Shown here: piece by piece, positions 32,310-40,728 of the stretch
Numbering within the stretch: position 1 is the stretch's first letter
Layout: every line of letters begins with the position of its first letter
NCBI GenBank assembly: GCA_002503885.1
Contig: DASQ01000117.1
Coordinates: 1-42,268, forward strand
Source of the DNA: Methanoculleus marisnigri
GTDB lineage: Archaea > Halobacteriota > Methanomicrobia > Methanomicrobiales > Methanoculleaceae
Direction of reading: 5' to 3'
DNA: 42,268 nt
The notes under the pieces: generated by a model
Databases searched by the model: none
The model's input: the letters and a program-made list of their open reading frames with translations, nothing else
What the model was told of the DNA's origin: nothing
Program-made: the position numbers and the translations under genes

Positions 32310-33147
32310 AGAGCACCATGCGCACCAGGTCCCGTATTCCGGGTGCCATGCCGACGACGATCATGGCGAGCAGGATCAGGTGCCAGAGGTCGGGGTTTCC
32401 CTCCCGCCGGTACATCTCAAGGACGTATACTGCAGGGATGAGCACCGCGAGTTTGAGGAGGTACATGGAGAACGCGGTGCCGGTCGCCTCGATCAGGCCC
32501 GAGCCCACGACATGCTGCTCCACGTAGTGGACGGGATGGATATCGATCCCGTAACCTGTCGCGCTCGCATCCAGCATGTGGCCGAAGATGAGAAGTTTAT
32601 AGAGGATGTTTGAGGCGTAATCCCACTTTAGCACGTAAACAAGGAATGCCCAGAGGGCGAGCGACGTGACTGTCGCGAGAGCGAGGATGACGGCGAGGAC
32701 ATCGAGCGCAATCGTCGCCTCAGTGAGGCCGAACCAGACGAGCGCCGCAGTGGCGATAAGGCAGGCAACGATGCCGGCCCCCCCGTAGACCCGGCTGTAG
32801 CGGGCGGTGAGTCCGGCGTTCTCCGTGAGTTTTCCGAGAAAGAGGGCGATCGCTGCAACCGCAAAGATCGTAAAGAAGATCAGGGGCGTGATCAGGAGAA
32901 AATGGAGGTCGGAGGTGATCATCCCGGTATCCTCGACGACCCGGAGGAGCCCGCCGAGGACGACGAAGGGCAGGGTCGCAAGCACCAGTTCGTCGTCGAT
33001 GGCGATCCTGTACCGCCGGAGCCCCCGGTAGACAAGATAGACGGCTGCGATAAGGATCAGGGCATAGGTCAGCGTATCGACGAGCGTATACGCCTCACCG
33101 TAACGGATGGGATCTATGTAATATTTGTAGAGGAACTCCCTAATCAT
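32302..33147 (-). CDS. DUF63 family membrane protein
   Basis: The 281-residue integral membrane protein has about eight spans and recognisable DUF63 blocks: an N-terminal YYIDPI motif, a central LLRVVEDTG, FGHMLDASATGYGID and HYVEQHVV. The family is archaeal and membrane-bound, with no assigned activity. It is the first gene of a pair with the SpoIIM-like gene. It is divergent from egsA with only 11 bases between start codons. Its TATA-like GGTTTATGC (minus strand, 33172-33180) lies within the egsA coding region. Confidence 0.9.
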   Translation of the reverse strand: MIREFLYKYYIDPIRYGEAYTLVDTLTYALILIAAVYLVYRGLRRYRIAIDDELVLATLPFVVLGGLLRVVEDTGMITSDLHFLLITPLIFFTIFAVAAIALFLGKLTENAGLTARYSRVYGGAGIVACLIATAALVWFGLTEATIALDVLAVILALATVTSLALWAFLVYVLKWDYASNILYKLLIFGHMLDASATGYGIDIHPVHYVEQHVVGSGLIEATGTAFSMYLLKLAVLIPAVYVLEMYRREGNPDLWHLILLAMIVVGMAPGIRDLVRMVLYV

Positions 33148-33180
33148 TACTGATCTAAATGAGCGCAGACCGCATAAACC
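33118..33180. promoter_or_regulatory. Nested divergent promoters of DUF63 and egsA
   Basis: The start codons are 11 bases apart. The probable TATA for egsA (GTAATATTT, 33118-33126) lies inside the DUF63 coding region, and the probable TATA for DUF63 (GGTTTATGC, complement of 33172-33180) lies inside egsA. Both would give leaders of roughly 5-15 bases. Confidence 0.4.
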
Positions 33181-34241
33181 TACTCAGAACCAAGGTCTTC
33201 GACAAGTCCAAATGGATGCAGCTCCCCCGTGATGTCGTCATCGGCCACGATGTCCTCGAGCAGATCCCGGCTGTCTGTGAAGACCTTGCTCTCGGCGACT
33301 CTGTGCTCATCGTATCGGGTGGTCGGACACGGGACATTGCCGGAAGCCGGGTCGAGGCGCTTCTTGCCGGCTCTTATAACGTCACGACGTTTTCCGCAGA
33401 CGGCAGCGACCCGCTCGAGACGATCGGGAAGGCCGAGGCGGCGGCGGCAGAGGCCGGGTTCGTCATCGGCGTCGGCGGGGGCCGGGTCATCGACACGGCC
33501 AAGATCGCCTCCTACAACACGGATCGTCACTTCATCAGCGTTCCGACCGCCGCGTCGCACGACGGCATCGCCTCATCAAGGGCCTCGGTCCCGACCGCCG
33601 AGGGGAACGTCTCGCTCGCGGCCGAACCGCCCATCGCCGTCGTCGCCGATACCGCCATCATCGCATCGGCACCCCACCGGCTGCTCGCGTCCGGGTGTGC
33701 GGACATCATGGCAAACTGCACCGCAATCCTCGACTGGGAACTCTCCCATCGTCTTCGAGGCGAACCAGTCTCGGAGTATGCGCTGACGCTCTCCCGGATG
33801 ACCGCCGAGATCCTCTTTAAGAACGCCGACCTCATCAAACCGCACTCCGAGGAGAGTGCCTGGATCGTGACGAAAGCGCTGGTATCTTCAGGCGTCGCGA
33901 TGAGCATCGCAGGGTCGTCCCGGCCCGGGAGCGGCGGCGAACACAAGTTCTCCCACGCACTGGAGAGGCTCGCACCGGGAAAGGGCCTCCACGGGGAGAA
34001 GTGCGGCATCGGCGCCATCATCACGATGTACCTCCACGGCGGGGACTGGGAGGGGATCCGCGACTCACTGCGGAGGGTAGGTGCACCGACCACCCCCGCC
34101 GAGATCGGGGTCGACGACGAGACGGCTGTTGCGGCGCTGCTCGCCGCCCGGACGATCCGGCCCGAACGGTTCACCATACTGGATATGGGGCTGACAGCAG
34201 AGTCGGCGCGTGACCTCGTGAAGATGCTCTACCGGGAGTGA
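33159..34241 (+). CDS. egsA: sn-Glycerol-1-phosphate dehydrogenase
   Basis: The 360-residue enzyme makes the glycerol-1-phosphate backbone of archaeal lipids from dihydroxyacetone phosphate. The AraM/EgsA features are visible: nucleotide-binding VIGVGGGRVIDTAK near residue 105, SVPTAASHDGIASSRAS, and metal-binding residues in the C-terminal domain (SGGEHKFSHAL with conserved histidines, and GLHGEKCGIG). It is a key marker of an archaeal genome. The next gene, UPF0179, begins nine bases after its stop and is probably in the same transcript. Upstream is the divergent DUF63 gene. Confidence 0.96.
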   Translation: MSADRINLLRTKVFDKSKWMQLPRDVVIGHDVLEQIPAVCEDLALGDSVLIVSGGRTRDIAGSRVEALLAGSYNVTTFSADGSDPLETIGKAEAAAAEAGFVIGVGGGRVIDTAKIASYNTDRHFISVPTAASHDGIASSRASVPTAEGNVSLAAEPPIAVVADTAIIASAPHRLLASGCADIMANCTAILDWELSHRLRGEPVSEYALTLSRMTAEILFKNADLIKPHSEESAWIVTKALVSSGVAMSIAGSSRPGSGGEHKFSHALERLAPGKGLHGEKCGIGAIITMYLHGGDWEGIRDSLRRVGAPTTPAEIGVDDETAVAALLAARTIRPERFTILDMGLTAESARDLVKMLYRE

Positions 34242-34249
34242 ATGAGATT

Positions 34250-34702
34250 ATGGTAAAACCGAAGACAAAGGTGACGCTGTTCGGGGCCGCGCTCGCAAAG
34301 CCGGGGCTTGATTTCGTTTATGAGGGTAGCGTATGCACCGAGTGCGAGGGCTGCAAGGTGCGCAAGGTCTGCCATAACCTGCAGTCCGGGAAGAAGTACC
34401 GGATCCTTACCGTCCGCTCCAACACCCGGCATGACTGCCCGGTCCACCACGAGGCAGTGGTCGCGGTCGATGTGATGGAGGCCCCCATCGTCGCGCTGAT
34501 AGGCGCCGACATGGCGATAGCGAACTCGAAAGTCAGTTACGAGTTCTCCTGTCCGAGGACAGGCTGCCGGAGTTACCGGCTCTGCCGCCCCGACGGCATC
34601 ATCGAGGGAGAGAAGTACATCGTCGGCGAGGTCCTCGGCAACGCCCCCGACGTCTGCGAGCGTGGCCGGCCCCTGAAACTGGTGGAACTCCGCCCGATCT
34701 GA
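34250..34702 (+). CDS. UPF0179 family protein
   Basis: The 150-residue protein is a cysteine-rich archaeal family member of unknown role. CTECEGCKVRKVCHNL near residues 29-44 and CPRTGCRSYRLC farther on may bind a metal or iron-sulfur cluster. The ATG at 34250 is preferred, with GGGAGTGA just upstream, over a GTG at 34238 that overlaps the egsA stop. It likely shares a transcript with egsA. It ends two bases before the convergent ADP-ribosylglycohydrolase gene. Confidence 0.9.
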   Translation: MVKPKTKVTLFGAALAKPGLDFVYEGSVCTECEGCKVRKVCHNLQSGKKYRILTVRSNTRHDCPVHHEAVVAVDVMEAPIVALIGADMAIANSKVSYEFSCPRTGCRSYRLCRPDGIIEGEKYIVGEVLGNAPDVCERGRPLKLVELRPI

Positions 34703-34704
34703 CG

Positions 34705-35577
34705 CTACGGACCGCTCGCCAGAGTGAGCCGCCGGGCAAGAGCGATGAGGTCCTCCCGGTCCTGGAGCGCCGAGAGCCATGACGCCGGGATGGCCCGGCA
34801 CCCGAAATGCGCCCCGGCGAGTCCGCCGACGATCGCGCCGACGGTATCGGCGTCGCCCCCGAGGTTGACCGCCGTGACCACCGCATCCCGAAAGGACGGG
34901 GCGTCCATGAAGACCCTGACGGCGCAGTGCGTGCAGAGGACGGCGTCGAGCGAGGGCTCGAGCGGGTACGCCCGGTAGTCCTCGAGCAGCCCCCGGAGTT
35001 CCGGATCAGGACAGGCGGCGAGGGCCCGGCGGAAGGCTATAACGGCCCCTTCTCCCCGGCACATCCCGCTGACCATCCGGTTGACGAACGCCGAGGCTTC
35101 GCCGGCGACGGGGTCGAAATGCGTGACGGCCGAGGCGGCGAGGCTCACCTCCCGGACCGCATCAGGGGGGTAGAAGATGCCGACCGGGACCCCACGCATC
35201 ACGCTCCCGTTGCTCCTGCTCCCTCCCCGCGCCTCGTGCACCATCCTCGCGGCAGCCGGCGGCCGGACGCCCCCCTCGATCAGGTCGAGGACGGCCCGGG
35301 ACGTCGGCCCGAAAAACTCCGGATTGGCCCGGTATACTAAAACCAGGCGCCGGGCGAAGTCATCCGGATCGAACTTCCCGCACCCGACGAGGGTCTGCGC
35401 CAGAGCCGACGCCTGCAGGGTATCGTCGGTGTACTGGCCGGGGAGCGTGTTATGGATCCCGCCCCCTGACATCTCCGTTACGGCTATCGGGCCCGGCGGA
35501 AGGCCCTCCAGGGGCGCGCCCAGTGCATCGCCGATTGCAAGCCCGATGAACGCCCCGACTGCCCGCATCTCATCCAT
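34705..35577 (-). CDS. ADP-ribosylglycohydrolase family protein
   Basis: The 290-residue protein removes ADP-ribose from proteins or small molecules in the DraG/ARH fold. The binuclear magnesium site is seen as the early GQYTDDTL and the late GGDADTVGAIVGGLAGAHFG. The opening AFIGLAIGDALGAPLEG is standard. No dinitrogenase reductase genes or matching ADP-ribosyltransferase are in the window, so the target is unknown. It is divergent from the UPF0058 gene and shares an A+T-rich spacer (35578-35644) with it. Confidence 0.92.
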   Translation of the reverse strand: MDEMRAVGAFIGLAIGDALGAPLEGLPPGPIAVTEMSGGGIHNTLPGQYTDDTLQASALAQTLVGCGKFDPDDFARRLVLVYRANPEFFGPTSRAVLDLIEGGVRPPAAARMVHEARGGSRSNGSVMRGVPVGIFYPPDAVREVSLAASAVTHFDPVAGEASAFVNRMVSGMCRGEGAVIAFRRALAACPDPELRGLLEDYRAYPLEPSLDAVLCTHCAVRVFMDAPSFRDAVVTAVNLGGDADTVGAIVGGLAGAHFGCRAIPASWLSALQDREDLIALARRLTLASGP

Positions 35578-35589
35578 ATAAAAAGATCA

Positions 35590-35640
35590 CCAACAAATTA
35601 TATCTACCCGCGGACAGTAGTATTCTTCGAGGAAAGGTGA
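35590..35640 (+). promoter_or_regulatory. Promoter and ribosome site of the UPF0058-Elp3-PriS run
   Basis: AAATTATATCT at about 35595-35605 is a TATA candidate. AAAGGTGATATC precedes the GTG start at 35645. This may drive the long co-directional gene run. Confidence 0.4.
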
Positions 35641-35644
35641 TATC

Positions 35645-35911
35645 GTGCAAAAGGAAGAGCTGCTCCACTTACACATGCTATTAGTTCACGTCAGAAAGTA
35701 CTATGAAAGCATTACCGGAGAGGATGTCCCGACCGACCAGTACAACGCTCTCCACATCTCACCCGTCCACATCCATAAGAATAAGGTCACCCATAAAAAA
35801 GCTATCCTGACCCTGGGCGACGAGATCGTCCACCATATCAGGGCACACCACAACCCCTACATCGAATATCACGCTGATTTTCATTCCGAACGGATTGCAA
35901 CCGAACACTAG
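35645..35911 (+). CDS. UPF0058 family protein
   Basis: The 88-residue protein is a helical archaeal family with many histidines (LLHLHMLLVHVRKYYE, then HISPVHIHKNKVTHKKAI and HHIRAHHNPYIEYH). The histidine richness suggests metal binding, but no role is known. The start is a GTG at 35645 supported by AGGTGA. It is separated by three bases from elp3 and probably shares its transcript. Confidence 0.9.
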   Translation: MQKEELLHLHMLLVHVRKYYESITGEDVPTDQYNALHISPVHIHKNKVTHKKAILTLGDEIVHHIRAHHNPYIEYHADFHSERIATEH

Positions 35912-35914
35912 ACG

Positions 35915-37489
35915 ATGAACGATACCGATACTTTCCGGGAGATGATCTCCCACATCCTTTCTGCCGGGCCCGGTCCTGCCGACATCCAGAAGATCAAACT
36001 CGAGGTCTGCCGGAAGTACTGCATCAGTATGCCCAAAAACTCCGCGATCCTCGCTGCCGCCACGCCCGAGGAGCGCGAACGCCTCCGGCCGCTCCTCCTC
36101 GTCAAACCCACGCGGACGCTCTCCGGGGTGGCGCCCGTCGCGGTGATGACCTCGCCCCACCCCTGTCCCCACGGGAAGTGCCTCCCGTGCCCCGGCGGGC
36201 CGGAGCACCCCTTTGCGTCCCCCCAGAGTTACACGGGAGAGGAGCCGGCGGCACTCCGGGCAAGGGAGCACGCGTTCGACCCCTACAACCAGGTGCAGGC
36301 CCGCCTCGGGCAGTTTGAGACGCTCGGGCACCACGTCGACAAGGCGGAACTGATCGTGATGGGCGGGACGATGACCGCCCGACCGGTCGATTACCAGGAG
36401 TGGTTCGTCGGCGCCGCCGTGCAGGCAATGAACGACTACCCCCGGGCCGGGGTCCCGGCGGCAAAGCCCGATCTCGAGGCGATCTTTGCCGCGAACGAGT
36501 CGGCAAGGGTCCGGTGTGTCGCCGCCACCTTCGAGACGAGGCCGGACTGGTGCAAACAGGAGCATATCGACCGGATGCTCGCGATGGGCGTGACCAAGGT
36601 GGAGATCGGCGTCCAGCAGCTGGACGACCGGATCCTCGACTACAACCGCCGGGGCCACTCGGTCGCGGACTCGGTCACGGCGAACTGCCTTCTGCGCGAT
36701 GCAGGGCTGAAGGTCGGGTTTCATGTGATGCCCAACCTCCCCGGAGCGAGCGTGGAGGATGACCGGCGGATGTTTGAGGGGCTCTTCTCCGATGAACGGT
36801 TCCGGCCGGACTTCCTGAAGATCTACCCGACCCTGGTGACACCGGGCTCAGAGATCGAGGCCCTCTGGGAGCAGGGGGAGTACCTGCCCTACTCCGAAGA
36901 GGAACTGATCGACCTCATCGCCTATGGAAAGTCACTCCTTCCGGAGTACGTCCGCCTCCAGCGGATCCAGCGGGACATCCCGGCAAAGCTGATCGTCGCG
37001 GGTTCACGGCACAGCAACTTCCGGCAGCTTGCAGAAGCGCGGCTCCATTCGCAGGGGCTCCGTTGCCGGTGCATCCGCTGCCGGGAGGTCGGCAGGACGG
37101 TTGCACCGGAGGCGGCAGTGGTCTCGACCTACGCCTACCGCGCCTGCGGCGGGGAAGAGCGGTTCATCCAGGTGGGCTCCGAGGACGCCCTCGTCGGGTT
37201 TGCCCGGCTCCGGTTCCCGCACCGGCCCTTCCGCGACGACCTCGCCGACGCGGCGCTCCTGCGCGAGCTCCATGTCTACGGGAGCGTGGTCCCGATCAGC
37301 ACCCCGGCATCTGCCGACGAGTGGCAGCACCGCAGTTTCGGCGTCCAGCTCCTCTCCGCGGCCGAGGAGGAGGCCCGCGACCACGGTTACGGACACCTCG
37401 CAGTGATGAGCGGTGTCGGGGTCCGGCCCTACTACAGGAAACAGGGATATGAACGAGTGGGCCCATACATGATCAAGACGTTCACATGA
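35915..37489 (+). CDS. elp3: Elongator protein 3 (tRNA U34 carboxymethylation), radical SAM and acetyltransferase
   Basis: The 524-residue protein modifies wobble uridine in tRNA. The radical SAM cluster ligands are in CPHGKCLPCPGG near residue 84, and the SAM and substrate barrel follows with VEIGVQQLDDRIL. The C-terminal GNAT acetyl-CoA domain (LLSAAEEEARDHGYGHLAV, then YYRKQGYE) completes the family architecture. A central cysteine-rich stretch (CRCIRCREVG) is also present, as in other members. The last codons overlap the priS start by four bases (ATGA). Confidence 0.95.
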   Translation: MNDTDTFREMISHILSAGPGPADIQKIKLEVCRKYCISMPKNSAILAAATPEERERLRPLLLVKPTRTLSGVAPVAVMTSPHPCPHGKCLPCPGGPEHPFASPQSYTGEEPAALRAREHAFDPYNQVQARLGQFETLGHHVDKAELIVMGGTMTARPVDYQEWFVGAAVQAMNDYPRAGVPAAKPDLEAIFAANESARVRCVAATFETRPDWCKQEHIDRMLAMGVTKVEIGVQQLDDRILDYNRRGHSVADSVTANCLLRDAGLKVGFHVMPNLPGASVEDDRRMFEGLFSDERFRPDFLKIYPTLVTPGSEIEALWEQGEYLPYSEEELIDLIAYGKSLLPEYVRLQRIQRDIPAKLIVAGSRHSNFRQLAEARLHSQGLRCRCIRCREVGRTVAPEAAVVSTYAYRACGGEERFIQVGSEDALVGFARLRFPHRPFRDDLADAALLRELHVYGSVVPISTPASADEWQHRSFGVQLLSAAEEEARDHGYGHLAVMSGVGVRPYYRKQGYERVGPYMIKTFT

Positions 37490-38601
37490 AGCCCGCGACG
37501 CTCGAGTTTGTGAAGCAGAGGTTCACCGAGTACTACCAGAGGCAGAACCTCACCGTTCCGTCCTCCCTTGAGCAGCGCGAATGGGGTTTCGTCTTCTTTG
37601 ATGCCACGGCCGAAGTCCGGATGCGGCGGCATATGGCGTTTATGGATCCGCTGGAACTTGCCGCATACGTCAAGAATCTGGTCCCCGCCCATGTCTACTA
37701 CTCGACGGCCTACTACCAGACGCCGTCGGCGCCGACGATGAACGACAAGCACTGGGCCGGCGCCGACCTGATCTTCGACCTCGATGCCGACCAGATCGTC
37801 CGCGGCCCCTACGCGATGATGCTTGCGCGGGTAAAGGAAGAGACCGAGAAACTGCTCGGGATGCTGACCGAAGAACTCGGCTTTGCCAAAAACCACCTCC
37901 GGGTAGCCTTCTCCGGGGGGCGGGGTTACCATATCCACGTCACCGATATCGCTGTGCGGGGATGGGGAAGCCAGGAGCGTCGCGAGATCGTCGACTACAT
38001 CTGCGGCATCGGACTTGACCCGGGCGTGATGCTCAGTCCGGGGAGCACCCGGACCGGGTGGCGACAGCGCTACGCCGAGACCCTCCGGTCCCACCTGCTC
38101 CATCTCGCGGCCCTCGACCCGGCGGAGGCGACGGCCTACCTCGTGGGGCTTGAAGGCGTCAGCAAGCGGGCGGCCGCGGAGTTCCCCGCGGATATAGACG
38201 CCCTTCTCGCGAAGGACCCACAAGACCTCCTGCAGAATCGGGTCGTCCGGGCGATCGTGGGCGCACCCGACTTTGAGGAGAAGCTCCGCGACGCCGGAGC
38301 ACGTGCGGACGAACCGGTCACGACCGACATCAAGCGGTTGATCCGGACGCCGGGATCGCTGCACGGCGGCAGCGGGATGCGGGTGGTGCCGCTCGATATC
38401 CGGGACTTCGCGGACTTCGACCCGCTCGTGGATGCGGTGGTCTTCGGCGATCGGGAGGTGCGGGTGGATATGAAGGCAAACTTCACCACGTCCCTGCTCG
38501 GGAACACCTACACGCTCAAAGCAGGACCGGCAAACGTCCCTGAGGCGTTGGCGGTCTTCCTCTGCTGCCGGAACATGGCAGAGATCACCGGGGGTGCGTG
38601 A
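37486..38601 (+). CDS. priS: DNA primase small (catalytic) subunit PriS
   Basis: The 371-residue catalytic primase makes RNA primers for replication. The metal-binding aspartates lie in DLIFDLDADQI near residue 100 and the substrate loop in SGGRGYHIHV near residue 145, with further family blocks around SPGSTRTGWRQRY and IKRLIRTPGSLHG. The large subunit is not in the window. Its start overlaps elp3, and the stop overlaps the GINS start by a base, so replication genes are tightly coupled with a tRNA-modification gene. Confidence 0.96.
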   Translation: MKPATLEFVKQRFTEYYQRQNLTVPSSLEQREWGFVFFDATAEVRMRRHMAFMDPLELAAYVKNLVPAHVYYSTAYYQTPSAPTMNDKHWAGADLIFDLDADQIVRGPYAMMLARVKEETEKLLGMLTEELGFAKNHLRVAFSGGRGYHIHVTDIAVRGWGSQERREIVDYICGIGLDPGVMLSPGSTRTGWRQRYAETLRSHLLHLAALDPAEATAYLVGLEGVSKRAAAEFPADIDALLAKDPQDLLQNRVVRAIVGAPDFEEKLRDAGARADEPVTTDIKRLIRTPGSLHGGSGMRVVPLDIRDFADFDPLVDAVVFGDREVRVDMKANFTTSLLGNTYTLKAGPANVPEALAVFLCCRNMAEITGGA

Positions 38602-39257
38602 TGGCAACCGACCTCCTTGAGAGGCTGCGGCAGATGCTGCTCGACATGCACCACTCGGGAAGGCTCTCGCATATCGAGCCCGGCCTCTACGATGATGCCC
38701 GGGCGTACGTCGAGAAACTCAAGGCGGACTACTACGGCCTGAAAAACCCCCTGGAGAGCCGGGCAGGGAGCCTGCTCATCGAGGAGATAGGGAGCGTCAC
38801 CGACACCGTCCAAGAAATCTTCTCGGTCCGGACCCGGCAGATCCTCGATCTTGCCCTCCAGCAGATGGAGGGGCAGTACTACGATAAGGAAGAGGCCCGG
38901 AAGATGCTCCCGGCAGAGCGGGTGATGTACGGGCAGGTCGTCGACGCCATCGAGGTCTGCCGGGAAGCGCTCGTCCACGGGGAGGAGTATGCCTTCGGCC
39001 GGGGTGGTGCGGCCGCCGCTCTCCGGGTCGACGAGACCCCGGAGGAACCCGGGCCGGAGGTGCCGGCGACCACCGCTCCCCGTCCCATCTCGTCTCCCTA
39101 CGCCCTCGTGCATATCCGCTCCAACATGGAGTCGTTCATGGGAGTGGACGGCAGGACCTACGCGTTGGAACGGGGAGATATCGTCACCCTGCCGGAGAAC
39201 AATGCAGACGTGCTCTGCGAGCACGACATAGCCTTAAATATTAGGCTTAACAAGTGA
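38601..39257 (+). CDS. GINS complex subunit (Gins51-like)
   Basis: The 218-residue protein matches the archaeal Gins51 layout: a helical A domain (LERLRQMLLDMHHSGRLSHIEPGLYDDARAYVEKL at its start, then RTRQILDLALQQMEG), a Pro/Glu-rich linker of about 25 residues, and a small C-terminal beta domain (YALVHIRSNMESFMGVDGRTYALERGDIVTLP). GINS activates the MCM helicase with GAN/Cdc45-like partners. It starts one base into the priS stop, preceded by GGGGGTG. Pairing with priS is seen in other archaea. Confidence 0.88.
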   Translation: MATDLLERLRQMLLDMHHSGRLSHIEPGLYDDARAYVEKLKADYYGLKNPLESRAGSLLIEEIGSVTDTVQEIFSVRTRQILDLALQQMEGQYYDKEEARKMLPAERVMYGQVVDAIEVCREALVHGEEYAFGRGGAAAALRVDETPEEPGPEVPATTAPRPISSPYALVHIRSNMESFMGVDGRTYALERGDIVTLPENNADVLCEHDIALNIRLNK

Positions 39258-39294
39258 TATAGGTACTCGTATCAATCGAATAGAGGCTACTATC
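39258..39294 (+). other. Short spacer before the ribosomal genes
   Basis: No gene is seen. A TATA-like TTAAATATT lies inside the GINS tail at about 39234-39242, so the ribosomal genes may have their own promoter. Confidence 0.3.
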
Positions 39295-39573
39295 ATGAAA
39301 ATGCCATCCAAATTCAAGACATACTGCCCGTTCTGCAGAAGCCACCAGGTCCATGAAGTCGTGAAGGTAAAGAAAGGCAAAGTGCGCCATTTTAACTGGA
39401 TCGACCGCCAGAAGGGGCGCAGGAGCATGGTGGGCAACATGGGCAAATTCAGCAAGGTGCCCGGCGGCGACAAGCCGACGAAGAAGATCAACGTCAGATA
39501 CCGGTGCACGGTCTGTGGAAAGGCGCACCTCCGGCCGGGATTCCGGGCGGGTAAATTCGAACTTACGGAGTGA
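39295..39573 (+). CDS. rpl44e: Ribosomal protein L44e
   Basis: The 92-residue large-subunit protein has the zinc-binding pairs CPFC near residue 11 and CTVC near residue 72, the basic centre HFNWIDRQKGRRS, and the C-terminal AHLRPGFRAGKFEL. It binds 23S rRNA near the E site. It leads a conserved archaeal set with S27e and aIF2-alpha, and the spacing to S27e is six bases. Confidence 0.98.
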   Translation: MKMPSKFKTYCPFCRSHQVHEVVKVKKGKVRHFNWIDRQKGRRSMVGNMGKFSKVPGGDKPTKKINVRYRCTVCGKAHLRPGFRAGKFELTE

Positions 39574-39579
39574 GTTATT

Positions 39580-39768
39580 ATGGTCCGGGTTAACAGAGAG
39601 AACAGGAGCACATTCCTCCGGGTAAAGTGTCCTGACTGTGAGAATGAACAGATAGTCTTTGAGAGAGCGAGTACCATTGTGGGGTGCAGTGTCTGCGGGC
39701 GTGTCCTTGCAGAACCTCACGGCGGGAAAGCAGATATAAAGGCTGAGATACTGGCAGTACTTGAGTGA
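39580..39768 (+). CDS. rps27e: Ribosomal protein S27e
   Basis: The 62-residue small-subunit protein is a zinc ribbon with CPDC and CSVC knuckles and the family's STFLRVKCPDC and TIVGCSVCGRVLAEP blocks. It is followed six bases later by the aIF2-alpha gene. Length is normal for archaea. Confidence 0.98.
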   Translation: MVRVNRENRSTFLRVKCPDCENEQIVFERASTIVGCSVCGRVLAEPHGGKADIKAEILAVLE

Positions 39769-39774
39769 AATTCC

Positions 39775-40554
39775 ATGTATGAGAGAGAGTGGCCCGAAGA
39801 AGGAGAACTCGTTGTCTGCACAGTCGTGGACGTCAAGGACTTTGCGGCGTTCGTGACCCTGGATGAGTACGACGAGCGAAGAGGGCTTATACCGATATCC
39901 GAGATAGCACGGGGCTGGATTAAGCACATCCGGGACTACGTCAGAGAAGGACAGAAGGTCGTCTGCAAGGTCCTGAATGTGGACCCCGATCGTGGCCACA
40001 TCGATCTCTCACTAAAAGACGTAAACGAGCACCAGCGGCGCGAAAAGATCCACGAGTGGAAGAACGAGCAGAAGGCCGCCAAATGGGTCGGGTTCGCCTC
40101 TGAGGCAGCGGGAGTGGACAGAAGCGTCATCGAGGAGGCCATATACCGTGAATATAGCCAGCTGTACCCTGCCTTTGAGGATATCGTCACCACCGGCGGC
40201 GAGGCGGCAGACCGGCTGAAACTTGATGAGCCGGTCATGAAGGCGCTCGTCACCGTCGCGCACGAGAACGTAAAGGTCTCAAGGGTGACCATCACGGGGC
40301 ATCTCGTTCTGACGTCAACGAGGCCCGATGGCGTCAACGTAATCCGCCGGGCGCTCCGGAGTGCGCAGCCCAAGGTCGAGGACGTGGAGATCGACCTGAT
40401 CTATGTTGGAGCCCCGAAATACCGGATAAAAGTGACCGCACCCGATTATAAGGAAGCCGAGAAGGCAATCGAGAAGGCGGCAAGCGCCGCCGTCGGCGTG
40501 GTTGAGCGGGCGGGCGGTTCCGGCAAGTTTATCCGGAAGCAGAAGGCTGGATAG
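39775..40554 (+). CDS. Translation initiation factor 2, alpha subunit
   Basis: The 259-residue factor is the alpha subunit of the initiator-tRNA-binding aIF2 complex. Domain one is an S1 OB fold (GELVVCTVVDVKDFAAFVTLDE, through GHIDLSLKDVNEHQRREK), domain two is helical, and domain three is alpha/beta (KVSRVTITGHLVL, and YVGAPKYRIKVTAPDYKEAEK). It also has features of a tRNA-body contact surface. It belongs to the L44e-S27e-aIF2-alpha-Nop10-PAC2 cluster, with tight spacing on both sides. Confidence 0.97.
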   Translation: MYEREWPEEGELVVCTVVDVKDFAAFVTLDEYDERRGLIPISEIARGWIKHIRDYVREGQKVVCKVLNVDPDRGHIDLSLKDVNEHQRREKIHEWKNEQKAAKWVGFASEAAGVDRSVIEEAIYREYSQLYPAFEDIVTTGGEAADRLKLDEPVMKALVTVAHENVKVSRVTITGHLVLTSTRPDGVNVIRRALRSAQPKVEDVEIDLIYVGAPKYRIKVTAPDYKEAEKAIEKAASAAVGVVERAGGSGKFIRKQKAG

Positions 40555-40560
40555 AACCCT

Positions 40561-40728
40561 ATGAGCAATCGCATTCGCCGCTGTCCGGATGACCTGAGGT
40601 ATACACTCTCTCTGGTCTGCCCGGTCTGCGGCCAGCCATCCCGGCCGGCCCACCCGGCACGTTTTTCCCCGGAGGACAGGTACGGCGACTACAGGAGAGC
40701 TGCACGCAGATGGAACACGTCACAGTAA
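40561..40728 (+). CDS. nop10: H/ACA ribonucleoprotein protein Nop10
   Basis: The 55-residue protein supports pseudouridylation by the H/ACA complex and contacts Cbf5. The typical core is present: RYTLSLVCPVCG, then P-x-RFSPEDRYGDYRR. Three zinc cysteines are visible (positions 8, 20, 23), but the usual fourth at position 11 is aspartate, since the sequence reads CPDD rather than CPxC. The gene is six bases after aIF2-alpha, and its last 19 bases overlap the next start. The protein is too short to be picked up by many length-limited gene finders. Confidence 0.95.
   Translation: MSNRIRRCPDDLRYTLSLVCPVCGQPSRPAHPARFSPEDRYGDYRRAARRWNTSQ

Noticed and set aside
35759..36724. 321-codon minus-strand frame opposite UPF0058 and elp3
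   Set aside because: No motif. Both plus-strand genes are clear.
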